NCBI GenBank assembly: GCA_947058225.1
Contig: CAMSGF010000055.1
Span: forward strand, 1 to 6,106
Origin: an uncultured Eubacteriaceae bacterium
GTDB taxonomy: Bacteria > Bacillota > Clostridia > Eubacteriales > Anaerofustaceae
Direction: 5' to 3'
DNA length: 6,106 nt
Part shown: in pieces, positions 1 through 6,078 of the stretch
Layout: each line of letters opens with the position of its first letter
Numbering within the stretch: position 1 is the stretch's first letter
Notes under the pieces: generated by a model
Database searches by the model: none
What the model was told of the DNA's origin: nothing
What the model saw: only the letters and a program-made list of their open reading frames with translations
Translations under genes and position numbers: made by a program

Positions 1-2
1 AG

Positions 3-38
3 TATACTTTTGTGCGAATCGAGGAAAAACTTCGATGA
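3..38 (+). CDS. Possible 3' end of an upstream gene (partial, unidentified)
   Basis: From the window edge, the frame starting at base 3 reads YTFVRIEEKLR and stops at TGA (36-38). The stretch is less A/T-rich than the spacer after it, which suggests coding sequence. The peptide looks like an ordinary protein C-terminus, but the other two plus-strand frames are also open from the edge (they stop at 43-45 and 52-54), so the choice of frame is a guess. If real, the upstream gene would lie about 40 nt before the ligase gene and might be co-transcribed with it. No family can be named from eleven residues. Confidence 0.22.
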   Translation, partial: YTFVRIEEKLR

Positions 39-52
39 ATATTAGAAAAATG

Positions 53-61
53 TGATATAAT
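53..61 (+). promoter_or_regulatory. Candidate extended -10 promoter element (TGATATAAT)
   Basis: TG-A-TATAAT is a perfect match to an extended -10 element, with the hexamer at 56-61. No good -35 hexamer lies 16-18 nt upstream, which an extended -10 can tolerate. Transcription would start near 68, almost on the SD sequence (GGAG, 68-71) of the ligase gene, leaving a leader of only about 11 nt. That tight layout, together with the common occurrence of TATAAT by chance in A/T-rich DNA, makes this a candidate only. Confidence 0.35.
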
Positions 62-78
62 AAAAACGGAGAAATATT

Positions 79-1608
79 ATGTTTTTTAAAAAAAATAAAG
101 AAGATAAAATGATAGATTATGAGCTTTTAATGACCTCGCCAAACGACATTAACGCCTGTATTATAGAGGGGTTGTTAAATTCGAATGGAATTGAATGCAA
201 ATTAAAATACGATGCTGATATAGAATGGATGAGGGTATACATCGGAAGAAGTCTGTGCAGTGTAAATATCTACGTCAAAAAAGATAAAATTGATGAAGCA
301 AAAAAACTTTTAAATGATATGGAACAAGAAGATGAAGGTAGCACATATGAAGAAAATTTAAAAGTTTTTATTAACTATTTTAAAGACGGAATTGAAAAAG
401 AAAAAAATAACAATTTAGGCTTTGAACTTGAACATATAATAGTAGATGAAAATAATAATTCCATAAGCTACTACGGTGATAACGGAATTGAAAAAATGCT
501 TGAAGTCTTAAGCGAAGAATACGACGAAAAAGTATTTTCCCTAAAGGGTAGAATCATAGGCTTAAACAGGAAAAACGTAGCTATAACGCTTGAACCTGCG
601 GCTCAATTTGAAGTCAGTATGGGACCTTTTGATAATATAAAAAAAATAAAAGAGGAATATGAAAAGTTCTTAACACCAGTTTTAAAATATTTAAATAAAT
701 TTAACTATCAAATAAGCTACACAGGTTATCATCCAAAAAGTAAGATAGACGATTTAAAGCTAATTCCAAAAAACAGATACGAATATATGCTTGACTATTT
801 TAAAAATGTCGGTGAGTATGGCAAAAATATGATGAAAGGCTCTGCCTCCGCACAGGTGAGTATTGATTATTACAGTGAGGAGGACTTTATAAAAAAATTC
901 CGCCTTGCCAATATATTAAGCCCTGCATTTAGCCTGCTTACAGATAACACCGCTGTTTTTGAAGGTGAAGTCTACGACAAATATATGATGAGAACTGTCA
1001 TCTGGAATGACACCGATAAGGACAGGAGTATGATTGTAAAAGACTCCTTAAATAAGAAATTCGGCTTTTTGGAATATGCAAAGTATATTCTAAATTCTCC
1101 TGCAATTTTAACTATGGAAAATAACAAAGCAACATATACAAAAGAAAAACCGATTAAAGATATATATAAGGATAAAATAATCACAAAAGAAGAAGCAGAG
1201 CATTTATTATCAATGTTCTTCCCTGATGTAAGGCTTAAAAAATACATTGAAATAAGAATGGCCGATGCTATGCCGCTAAAATATTGCCTGGGTTATATCG
1301 CACTTATAAAAGGTATTTTTTATAATGAAGATAACCTAAACTATTTCCTTAAAAAGACTGAATTTGTTACTGATGAAATTGCGGCAAAAACCAAACTTGA
1401 TTTAATTGAAAACGGATATGAGGCTGATATATACAAAGAAAAAGCAGATGAATTTATAATAAATCTATTAGATAAGGCAAAAGACGCATTGGATGAAGAA
1501 GAAAAGGAATATATAAATCCTTTGATTAACCTTGCAAAAAATAAGACCACTTTGGCGAAAGAAAATATAAAAGCCTTTAAAACCAACGATAAGAAAAATT
1601 TAATATAA
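79..1608 (+). CDS. DUF2007-glutamate-cysteine ligase fusion (plant-type GCS2 family)
   Basis: Predicted cytoplasmic ligase making gamma-glutamylcysteine from glutamate, cysteine and ATP. Residues about 12-80 resemble DUF2007, a small domain of unknown role (ELL near the start, NGIEC at 36-40, a VNIYV strand, then an EAKKLL helix). Residues about 90-509 resemble GCS2: GFELEH (114-119), LEPAAQFEVS (171-180), PKNRYEYM (230-237), GSASAQVS (254-261), RTVIWNDTD (305-313) and IEIRMADAMP (390-399). The last corresponds to the EVRGaD signature of plant and alphaproteobacterial enzymes. No membrane segment is seen. The ATG at 79 is chosen because GGAG (68-71) lies 7 nt upstream; an alternative start is M11 at 109, directly before DUF2007. 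Three of the four cysteines (C27, C40, C60) fall in DUF2007, the fourth is C403. The gene is 20 nt upstream of an ATP-grasp ligase that could use its product. GCS2 also includes YbdK-type carboxylate-amine ligases of less certain substrate, so ligase chemistry is firmer than exact substrate. Confidence 0.85.
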   Translation: MFFKKNKEDKMIDYELLMTSPNDINACIIEGLLNSNGIECKLKYDADIEWMRVYIGRSLCSVNIYVKKDKIDEAKKLLNDMEQEDEGSTYEENLKVFINYFKDGIEKEKNNNLGFELEHIIVDENNNSISYYGDNGIEKMLEVLSEEYDEKVFSLKGRIIGLNRKNVAITLEPAAQFEVSMGPFDNIKKIKEEYEKFLTPVLKYLNKFNYQISYTGYHPKSKIDDLKLIPKNRYEYMLDYFKNVGEYGKNMMKGSASAQVSIDYYSEEDFIKKFRLANILSPAFSLLTDNTAVFEGEVYDKYMMRTVIWNDTDKDRSMIVKDSLNKKFGFLEYAKYILNSPAILTMENNKATYTKEKPIKDIYKDKIITKEEAEHLLSMFFPDVRLKKYIEIRMADAMPLKYCLGYIALIKGIFYNEDNLNYFLKKTEFVTDEIAAKTKLDLIENGYEADIYKEKADEFIINLLDKAKDALDEEEKEYINPLINLAKNKTTLAKENIKAFKTNDKKNLI

Positions 1609-1628
1609 TAATATAAAAGGAGTATGCT

Positions 1629-2960
1629 ATGAATGAAAATAAATACAATGAAATTTATATAGACAATATAAATAAAAATTTGTATGAACATGAAAAATCA
1701 TACAAAAAAGCAATAGACTACATTCATTCCTCCACCGCAATATACCACAACGAATATATATCTTTCCCATATATGCCAAAGATGTTTACAAGTGAAACGA
1801 TAAGTTTTTTTAAAGAAGTTTCGGCTGTAACACATAGAATTTTAACAAAGGTTATAAAAGAATATATAAAAAATAAAGAGTACAGAAAACTTTTTAAATT
1901 TGATAAAAGACTGGAAGAATTAATTTTAAAAGACACGGGATATGAACAGCTCCTTCCGATAGTGAGGATAGATTTATTTTTTAACGAAGATGATAATTCG
2001 TTTAAATTTTGTGAATTTAATGCCGACGGAGCTAGTGCGATGAATGAAGACAGAGAGCTTTATAATGCGATAAAAGATACTTTGGCCTTTAAGGAATTTA
2101 CAAAGGAATATGAACTCTCAAATTTTGAGCTTTTTTATTCGTGGATTGATGAAATGATGAAGATTTATTCAACGTACAAATACAAGGTTCAAAATCCAAC
2201 CGTTGCAATAGCAGACTTTTTGGAAAGTGCAACAATCAATGAATTTAATATATTTAAAAAGTGTTTTGAAAAAAGAGGATACAAAACATTTATCTGTGAT
2301 GTGAGAGATTTAAAAATCGAAGATAACAAACTAAAGACGAAAGATGGAGATACGATAGATTTAGTTTACAGAAGAGCCGTAACGGGAGAGATGATGGAAA
2401 AGTATGAAGATGCGTCTGCTCTTATAAAAGCCATAAAAAATAACCTCGCCTGCGTCATCGGAGGGATAAGAACACAAGTAATTCACAATAAGATAATATT
2501 TATGATTTTAAGAAGTGAAGCAACATATTCATTTTTAAATGAAGAAGAGATAAAATTTATAAAAAAACATATTCCATACACTGTTAAATTAAATTCGGGA
2601 GAATTTGATATAAAGGAAGTAGTCGATAACAAGGACGGATATATAATAAAGCCATACGACCTTTACGGCTCAAGGGGAGTTTATGCGGGAGTAGATCATA
2701 CAAAAGAAGAATTTGAAAAATCAGTAAGAGAAAATACAAACAACGGATACTTGCTTCAAGAGTATGCAAAAATATATAAAACCGATAACTTTATAATTGA
2801 AGATAATAAATTCAAGATGGACAAGTTTGATAATCTGACAGGGCTTTATATTTATAACGGAAAATTCAAAGGAATACTATCAAGACAGGGAAGAGAGGGA
2901 ATAATATGTGGGGCAAAGGGCGGAACGACTCTAACAAATCTTGAAATAAAAAATAAATAA
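1629..2960 (+). CDS. Glutathionylspermidine synthase-like ATP-grasp ligase
   Basis: Predicted cytoplasmic ATP-dependent amide-bond ligase of the GSP_synth type (C-terminal half of E. coli GspSA). R113-x-D115 followed by E129-F-N131-A-D matches the RxD...ExNAD pattern that binds thiol substrate and Mg2+ in GspS. Further matches are DLVYRR (244-249), HNKIIFMILR (286-295), the ATP-grasp lysine and glycine loop IIKPYDLYGSRG (339-350) and LLQEY (375-379). At 443 residues it has the length of a stand-alone synthetase; the roughly 200-residue amidase that precedes it in GspSA is absent. ATG at 1629 follows AAGGAG (1617-1622) by 6 nt. The gene begins 20 nt after a gamma-glutamylcysteine ligase gene, so its likely substrate is that dipeptide. 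The acceptor could be glycine (an alternative glutathione synthetase), a polyamine or something else. Polyamine conjugation is known for the characterised family members, but cannot be assumed here. Confidence 0.8.
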   Translation: MNENKYNEIYIDNINKNLYEHEKSYKKAIDYIHSSTAIYHNEYISFPYMPKMFTSETISFFKEVSAVTHRILTKVIKEYIKNKEYRKLFKFDKRLEELILKDTGYEQLLPIVRIDLFFNEDDNSFKFCEFNADGASAMNEDRELYNAIKDTLAFKEFTKEYELSNFELFYSWIDEMMKIYSTYKYKVQNPTVAIADFLESATINEFNIFKKCFEKRGYKTFICDVRDLKIEDNKLKTKDGDTIDLVYRRAVTGEMMEKYEDASALIKAIKNNLACVIGGIRTQVIHNKIIFMILRSEATYSFLNEEEIKFIKKHIPYTVKLNSGEFDIKEVVDNKDGYIIKPYDLYGSRGVYAGVDHTKEEFEKSVRENTNNGYLLQEYAKIYKTDNFIIEDNKFKMDKFDNLTGLYIYNGKFKGILSRQGREGIICGAKGGTTLTNLEIKNK

Positions 2961-2981
2961 AAAGATTTATTAAAATAATAG

Positions 2982-3004
2982 AAAACTGTTATAAGTTTTT
3001 ATTT
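2982..3004 (+). terminator. Weak candidate rho-independent terminator
   Basis: AAAACT (2982-2987) pairs with AGTTTT (2994-2999) around a six-base loop, and the pairing runs into TTTTTATTT. The stem is short and has a single G-C pair, so it would be weak. Its position 20-40 nt after the ATP-grasp ligase stop codon is what favours it; chance hairpins of this quality are expected in such A/T-rich DNA. Confidence 0.3.
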
Positions 3005-3084
3005 AATTAAATTACAAATCAGACTAAAATAATAAAAAATTATAACAAAATTTTATTTAACAAATCATAAATCGGATTAAAATA
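2997..3084. repeat. Pair of imperfect direct repeats (about 35 bp each)
   Basis: Copy 1 (2997-3031) and copy 2 (3051-3084) both start with TTTTATTTAA, pass through a matching AAATC and end in TAAAATA. Copy 1 has AGACTAAAATA where copy 2 has GGATTAAAATA, and one base is inserted or deleted in the middle. The repeat period is 54 nt. It may be a decayed local duplication. The low sequence complexity reduces its weight, and no function is evident. Confidence 0.4.
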
Positions 3085-3170
3085 TTTATTATTAAATATA
3101 TTGATGATATTTGTGCAGATTAATATTTGGGAATAATAAACAATAAAGTACCAGATTTTATCAAAAAGTA

Positions 3171-3199
3171 TTTATTTTTAATAGATATTATATTATAAT
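3171..3199 (+). promoter_or_regulatory. Candidate promoter of the copper ATPase gene
   Basis: TATAAT (3194-3199) is a perfect -10 hexamer. A poor -35 (TTTATT, 3171-3176) sits 17 nt upstream. Transcription would start near 3206, immediately before the inverted repeat at 3211-3226, so a repressor bound there would block initiation. A weak -35 is usual for regulated promoters, but in A/T-rich DNA the -10 match alone is not strong evidence. Confidence 0.45.
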
Positions 3200-3210
3200 A
3201 ATCACAACGA

Positions 3211-3226
3211 ATGAATAGTTATTCAT
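3211..3226. promoter_or_regulatory. 7-2-7 inverted repeat, candidate metal-sensor operator
   Basis: ATGAATA-GT-TATTCAT is a perfect seven-base inverted repeat around a two-base centre. It lies 12 nt after the candidate -10 box and 33 nt before the TTG start. The TGAAnA-n2-TnTTCA core is characteristic of operators bound by ArsR/SmtB-family metal sensors (SmtB, CzrA and relatives). The usual Cu(I) regulator sites, a CopY box (TACAnnTGTA) or a G/C-rich CsoR palindrome, are not seen in the spacer. No regulator gene is in the window, so the binding protein is an inference. Confidence 0.5.
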
Positions 3227-3248
3227 ATATTAAATTAATGCTTTGAAC

Positions 3249-3262
3249 GGAGGTTAATATTG
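3249..3262 (+). promoter_or_regulatory. Shine-Dalgarno site and TTG start codon of the copper ATPase
   Basis: GGAGG (3249-3253) lies 6 nt before TTG (3260-3262). The protein then begins directly with the strand of the first metal-binding domain. The upstream ATG at 3238 is followed by TGA two codons later, and the next in-frame ATG (codon 10) is inside the GMSCSAC metal-binding motif. TTG is therefore the only sensible start. Confidence 0.85.
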
Positions 3263-5746
3263 AAAGTAAATTTTGATGTAATCGGAATGAGCTGTTCAGC
3301 CTGTTCCGCAAAGATAGAAAAGTCAGTTGGGAAAATGAAAGGAGTAAAAAGCGTAACTGTAAATTTGCTTACTAACTCTATGCAGGTTGACTTAGATGAA
3401 AATATTATAAACGCCGATAATATCATTACAACAGTAAAATCACTTGGATATGATGCAATTGTAAAGGGAGAAAATAAAAACTCAAATAAAAAAGGCACCG
3501 ATATTGCAAAAGAGGACATAAAAAATATGAAGTTTAGACTTATAGTGTCATTTGCATTTTTAATTCCCCTTATGTATATATCTATGGGACATATGATGGG
3601 AATGAAGCTTCCATCCTTTTTAGAAGGGATGAACAACGCTGTGGCTTTCGCCTTTACACAGTTTTTACTTTCACTTCCTATAGCATTTGTAAACAGGAAG
3701 TATTATATAAACGGATTTAAATCGCTTTTTAAAGGCTCTCCTAATATGGACTCTCTTATAGCCATAGGTTCATCAGCGGCTTTCGTGTACGGAATATTTG
3801 CGATATATATGATTTCATACGGAATCGGAAACGGGAAAATGGATATCGTAAGCAGATATCATATGGATTTATACTTTGAATCGGGGGCTACAATATTAGC
3901 TCTTATCACATTTGGAAAATACCTTGAAGCAAAATCAAAAGGAAGAACGAGTGATGCGATAACAAAGTTAATAAATTTAGCTCCAAAAACTGCAGTTGTT
4001 TTAAAAGAGGGGAAAGAAATAACCGTCCCCGTAGAAAATGTTATGACAGATGATATTTTAATCGTAAAGCCCGGTGGGAGTATTCCGGTTGACGGAGTTA
4101 TAACAAAGGGAAGTACAACGATAGACGAATCTGCCATAACAGGAGAAAGTATCCCGGTAGAAAAAAAAGAGGGAGATATCGTTATGACTTCCACAATAAA
4201 TACGAGTGGTACATTTGAATTTAAGGCGACAAAAGTCGGAGATGACACGACCCTTGCAAACATAATAAGGCTTGTGGAGGAGGCGTCTTCTTCAAAAGCA
4301 CCAATTGCAAAGCTTGCGGATAAGATATCCGGGATATTCGTTCCAACCGTTATTATGATAGCACTTATTGCATCAATAATATGGCTTATTATGGGAGCGA
4401 CATTTGAATTTGCCCTATCCATTGGAATATCTGTCCTCGTTGTGTCCTGCCCTTGTGCGCTCGGTCTTGCAACGCCGGTTGCAATAATGGTCGGAACGGG
4501 AAAAGGTGCGGAAAGCGGGATACTTATAAAGTCGGGAGAGGCTCTTGAAGTTGCACACAATGTGGACACTGTCGTTCTCGATAAGACGGGAACTATAACT
4601 AAAGGGAAACCGACCGTTTCGGATATAATTCCTGTCAATACAGAAAAAAAGGAACTTATCGACATTGCATATTCCCTTGAAACAAATAGTGAGCATCCTC
4701 TGGCAAAGGCTGTTACAAATATTAAAAATGCGACAAAAAAGGAAGTAACAGATTTTAAAGCGTTATTTGGAAGCGGAGTCGAAGGCAAAATTGATGGGAA
4801 GATGTATTATGGTGGGAATTTAAGATTAATTGAAGAAAAGGGGCTTTCTATCGATACAAATATTTTGGACAAACTTACAAAAGAGGGAAAAACTCCCCTA
4901 ATATTCGCAGATGAAAGCGAAGTTATCGGAATAATAGCAGTTATGGATAAGCCAAAGGAAAACAGCAAGGCTGCCATAAAATTATTTAATGAATTAAATA
5001 TTGATACTATTATGCTTACGGGAGATAATAAAAATACGGCTGAAGCGATAAAAGAAAAAGTTGGGATTTCAAAGGTAATAGCACAGGTTCTCCCGGAAGA
5101 TAAGGAAAAGGAAGTCGCTAAGCTTCAAAAACAGGGCAAAACCGTCGCTATGATAGGTGATGGCATAAACGATGCTCCATCCCTTGCAAGAGCAGATATA
5201 GGAATTGCTATCGGGGCAGGAACGGACGTTGCAATAGAAAGTGCTGATATAGTTCTTATGAACAGCGATTTGATAGATGCAGCGACTTCAATAAAACTGT
5301 CTAAAGCAGTTATAAAAAATATAAAACAAAATTTATTTTGGGCATTTTTTTATAACAGTATCGGAATACCGCTTGCGTGCGGAATTTTATACAACGCTTT
5401 TAATCTAAAATTAAACCCGATGTTTGCAGCTGCTGCGATGAGCCTTAGCAGTGTATGTGTCGTAACAAATGCATTAAGACTTAAAGCATTTAAACCTTAT
5501 GAAAAAAATAATAATAAAATAAATACAAAGGAGAAAGAAAAAATGGAAAAGAAAATTTATATTGACGGAATGATGTGTGAACATTGTAAAAAGAGTGTGA
5601 CTGATGCACTTGTTGGAATGGGGTTAGACGTGAAGGAAGTAAATTTAGATGGGAAATTTGCTGTTGTAAGCGGAGGAAACATCGACGAAGAAAAAATAAC
5701 ACAGGTAATCACAGATAAAGGTTATGAAGTCAAATCATTTGAATAG
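3260..5746 (+). CDS. copA: Cu(I)-exporting P1B-type ATPase CopA fused in frame to a CopZ-like chaperone
   Basis: Membrane pump that uses ATP to expel Cu(I) from the cytoplasm. Domain order: heavy-metal-associated domain (residues 1-69, GMSCSAC with C12 and C15); about four membrane helices (92-221) with a Met-rich loop (M105, M109, M112, M113, M115); actuator domain with TGES (294-297); helices 5-6 with the transport motif CPC (397-399); phosphorylation site DKTGT (D441); nucleotide-binding SEHP (477-480); TGD (587-589) and GDGINDAP (633-640); helices 7-8 with YN (698-699) and MSLSS (727-731). CPC, YN and MxxSS together mark the Cu(I) subgroup P1B-1. CopA proper ends near residue 748. A Lys/Asn-rich linker (749-761) follows, then a second metal-binding domain (762-828, GMMCEHC with C773 and C776). 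The linker looks like translated intergenic DNA: it contains an A7 run, TAATAATAA in the -1 frame, and an SD before M762. The ATPase identity is very secure; whether the two parts are always one protein is less certain. Confidence 0.95.
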   Translation: MKVNFDVIGMSCSACSAKIEKSVGKMKGVKSVTVNLLTNSMQVDLDENIINADNIITTVKSLGYDAIVKGENKNSNKKGTDIAKEDIKNMKFRLIVSFAFLIPLMYISMGHMMGMKLPSFLEGMNNAVAFAFTQFLLSLPIAFVNRKYYINGFKSLFKGSPNMDSLIAIGSSAAFVYGIFAIYMISYGIGNGKMDIVSRYHMDLYFESGATILALITFGKYLEAKSKGRTSDAITKLINLAPKTAVVLKEGKEITVPVENVMTDDILIVKPGGSIPVDGVITKGSTTIDESAITGESIPVEKKEGDIVMTSTINTSGTFEFKATKVGDDTTLANIIRLVEEASSSKAPIAKLADKISGIFVPTVIMIALIASIIWLIMGATFEFALSIGISVLVVSCPCALGLATPVAIMVGTGKGAESGILIKSGEALEVAHNVDTVVLDKTGTITKGKPTVSDIIPVNTEKKELIDIAYSLETNSEHPLAKAVTNIKNATKKEVTDFKALFGSGVEGKIDGKMYYGGNLRLIEEKGLSIDTNILDKLTKEGKTPLIFADESEVIGIIAVMDKPKENSKAAIKLFNELNIDTIMLTGDNKNTAEAIKEKVGISKVIAQVLPEDKEKEVAKLQKQGKTVAMIGDGINDAPSLARADIGIAIGAGTDVAIESADIVLMNSDLIDAATSIKLSKAVIKNIKQNLFWAFFYNSIGIPLACGILYNAFNLKLNPMFAAAAMSLSSVCVVTNALRLKAFKPYEKNNNKINTKEKEKMEKKIYIDGMMCEHCKKSVTDALVGMGLDVKEVNLDGKFAVVSGGNIDEEKITQVITDKGYEVKSFE
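5502..5517 (+). other. A7 homopolymer followed by three out-of-frame TAA stops at the copA-copZ junction
   Basis: Seven A (5502-5508) precede TAATAATAA (5509-5517). In the CopA frame this reads GAA AAA AAT AAT AAT AAA and stays open. In the -1 frame the three TAA codons are in line. Adding one A to the run, in DNA or by polymerase slippage, would give GAA AAA AAA TAA and end CopA at 750 residues, an ordinary length for a one-HMA CopA. A AAA AAT also has the form of a -1 ribosomal slippery heptamer, and slipping there would terminate at once. This may be a recent indel, a slippage site or a sequencing error. Confidence 0.6.
5528..5533 (+). promoter_or_regulatory. Internal Shine-Dalgarno site for CopZ
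   Basis: AAGGAG lies inside the fused reading frame, 9 nt before the ATG at 5543 that starts the chaperone domain. It is as good as the SD sites of the other genes in the window. There is no reason for it in a pure fusion other than ancestry or use as a second start. Confidence 0.65.
5543..5746 (+). CDS. copZ: CopZ-like copper chaperone, likely internal start within the copA frame
   Basis: Starting at this ATG gives a 67-residue protein, the normal length of free-standing CopZ/Atx1-like chaperones. It carries the beta-alpha-beta-beta-alpha-beta pattern of a heavy-metal-associated domain with GMMCEHC near the N-terminus; the two cysteines (protein positions 12 and 15) would bind Cu(I) and hand it to CopA. 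AAGGAG 9 nt upstream supports independent translation. The same residues form the C-terminus of the CopA fusion because no stop separates them in this sequence. A separate soluble chaperone produced in addition to, or instead of, the fused form is the inference. If only the fusion is made, this domain would act as a tethered second metal-binding domain on the cytoplasmic side. Confidence 0.6.
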   Translation: MEKKIYIDGMMCEHCKKSVTDALVGMGLDVKEVNLDGKFAVVSGGNIDEEKITQVITDKGYEVKSFE

Positions 5747-6078
5747 TTAATAAAATAATTTAAAATATAAGCTAAAGGGCAATAAAAATAAACATATATT
5801 TTTATTGCTCTTTTGTTTTTTATTTAAAATACAAAAAATTTTTTATTATTATAAATAACTAAAAAAAACGATATATTTTCAAAATATTTAAAATTATAAA
5901 TGTTATTTAAAAGAAACGCTATATTAAATATTTTTTTATAATTCAAATTTACAGACCTATTATAAATTACTATAAATAAACTAAATACTTTTAAACTGTA
6001 TTATTGTTTATTTTAATTTTTTAAATAATTTTACTTTATATAAATTTATTTTTTATTATAACCCGAATTGCTAGTTGA
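5747..6078. other. A/T-rich non-coding region after the copper gene
   Basis: Apart from the terminator at its start, this stretch shows no coding sequence, RNA gene or clear regulatory site. It is dominated by A and T runs. One degenerate direct repeat is visible: AAACGATATATT (5866-5877) and AAACGCTATATT (5914-5925), each followed a few bases on by AAATATTT, with a period of 48 nt. Confidence 0.6.
5774..5822 (+). terminator. Rho-independent terminator of the copper gene(s)
   Basis: A 17-bp stem pairs AAAGGGCAATAAAAATA (5774-5790) with TATTTTTATTGCTCTTT (5797-5813) across the six-base loop AACATA, with a single G-U wobble. The T tract TTTTGTTTTTT follows at 5811-5822. It begins 28 nt after the stop codon at 5746, as expected for the end of the copper transcript. 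Confidence 0.88.

Larger units (their letters stand above)
2961..3259. other. Intergenic spacer between thiol-ligase operon and copper ATPase gene
   Basis: This 299-base stretch is extremely A/T-rich and contains no convincing reading frame. It holds, in order, a weak hairpin with a T tract just after the ligase gene, two copies of a degenerate direct repeat, a TATAAT box, a short inverted repeat and the SD of the ATPase gene. The layout suggests that the ATPase has its own promoter. Confidence 0.6.

Noticed and set aside
18..36. Hairpin ATCGAGG-AAAAA-CTTCGAT near the window start, considered as a terminator or attenuator
   Set aside because: The stem is real on paper (one G-U pair), but no T tract follows on either strand, and it may overlap the end of an upstream gene.
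1629..2960. Second ligase considered as a full bifunctional glutathionylspermidine synthetase/amidase
   Set aside because: Only the synthetase part is present; the N-terminal cysteine amidase domain is missing and the start is fixed by a strong SD.
3001..3259. Spacer examined for a CopY box, a CsoR palindrome or a riboswitch
   Set aside because: No TACAnnTGTA and no G/C-rich CsoR-type palindrome were found. The sequence is too A/T-rich and lacks the conserved helices of known riboswitches.
3235..3636. A 133-codon minus-strand open frame over the copA start
   Set aside because: It overlaps the SD, the start and the first metal-binding domain of CopA on the opposite strand. No SD or family resemblance supports it.
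3859..4788. A 309-codon open frame on the minus strand inside copA
   Set aside because: It is fully antisense to the conserved actuator, CPC and phosphorylation regions of CopA, shows no recognisable domain and has a composition set by the opposite strand. It is a shadow of the real gene.
5823..6078. Long A/T-rich tract considered as a replication or attachment site, CRISPR leader or small RNA
   Set aside because: No regularly spaced repeats, DnaA-box-like cluster, tRNA fragment or second terminator were seen. It looks like ordinary A/T-rich spacer.
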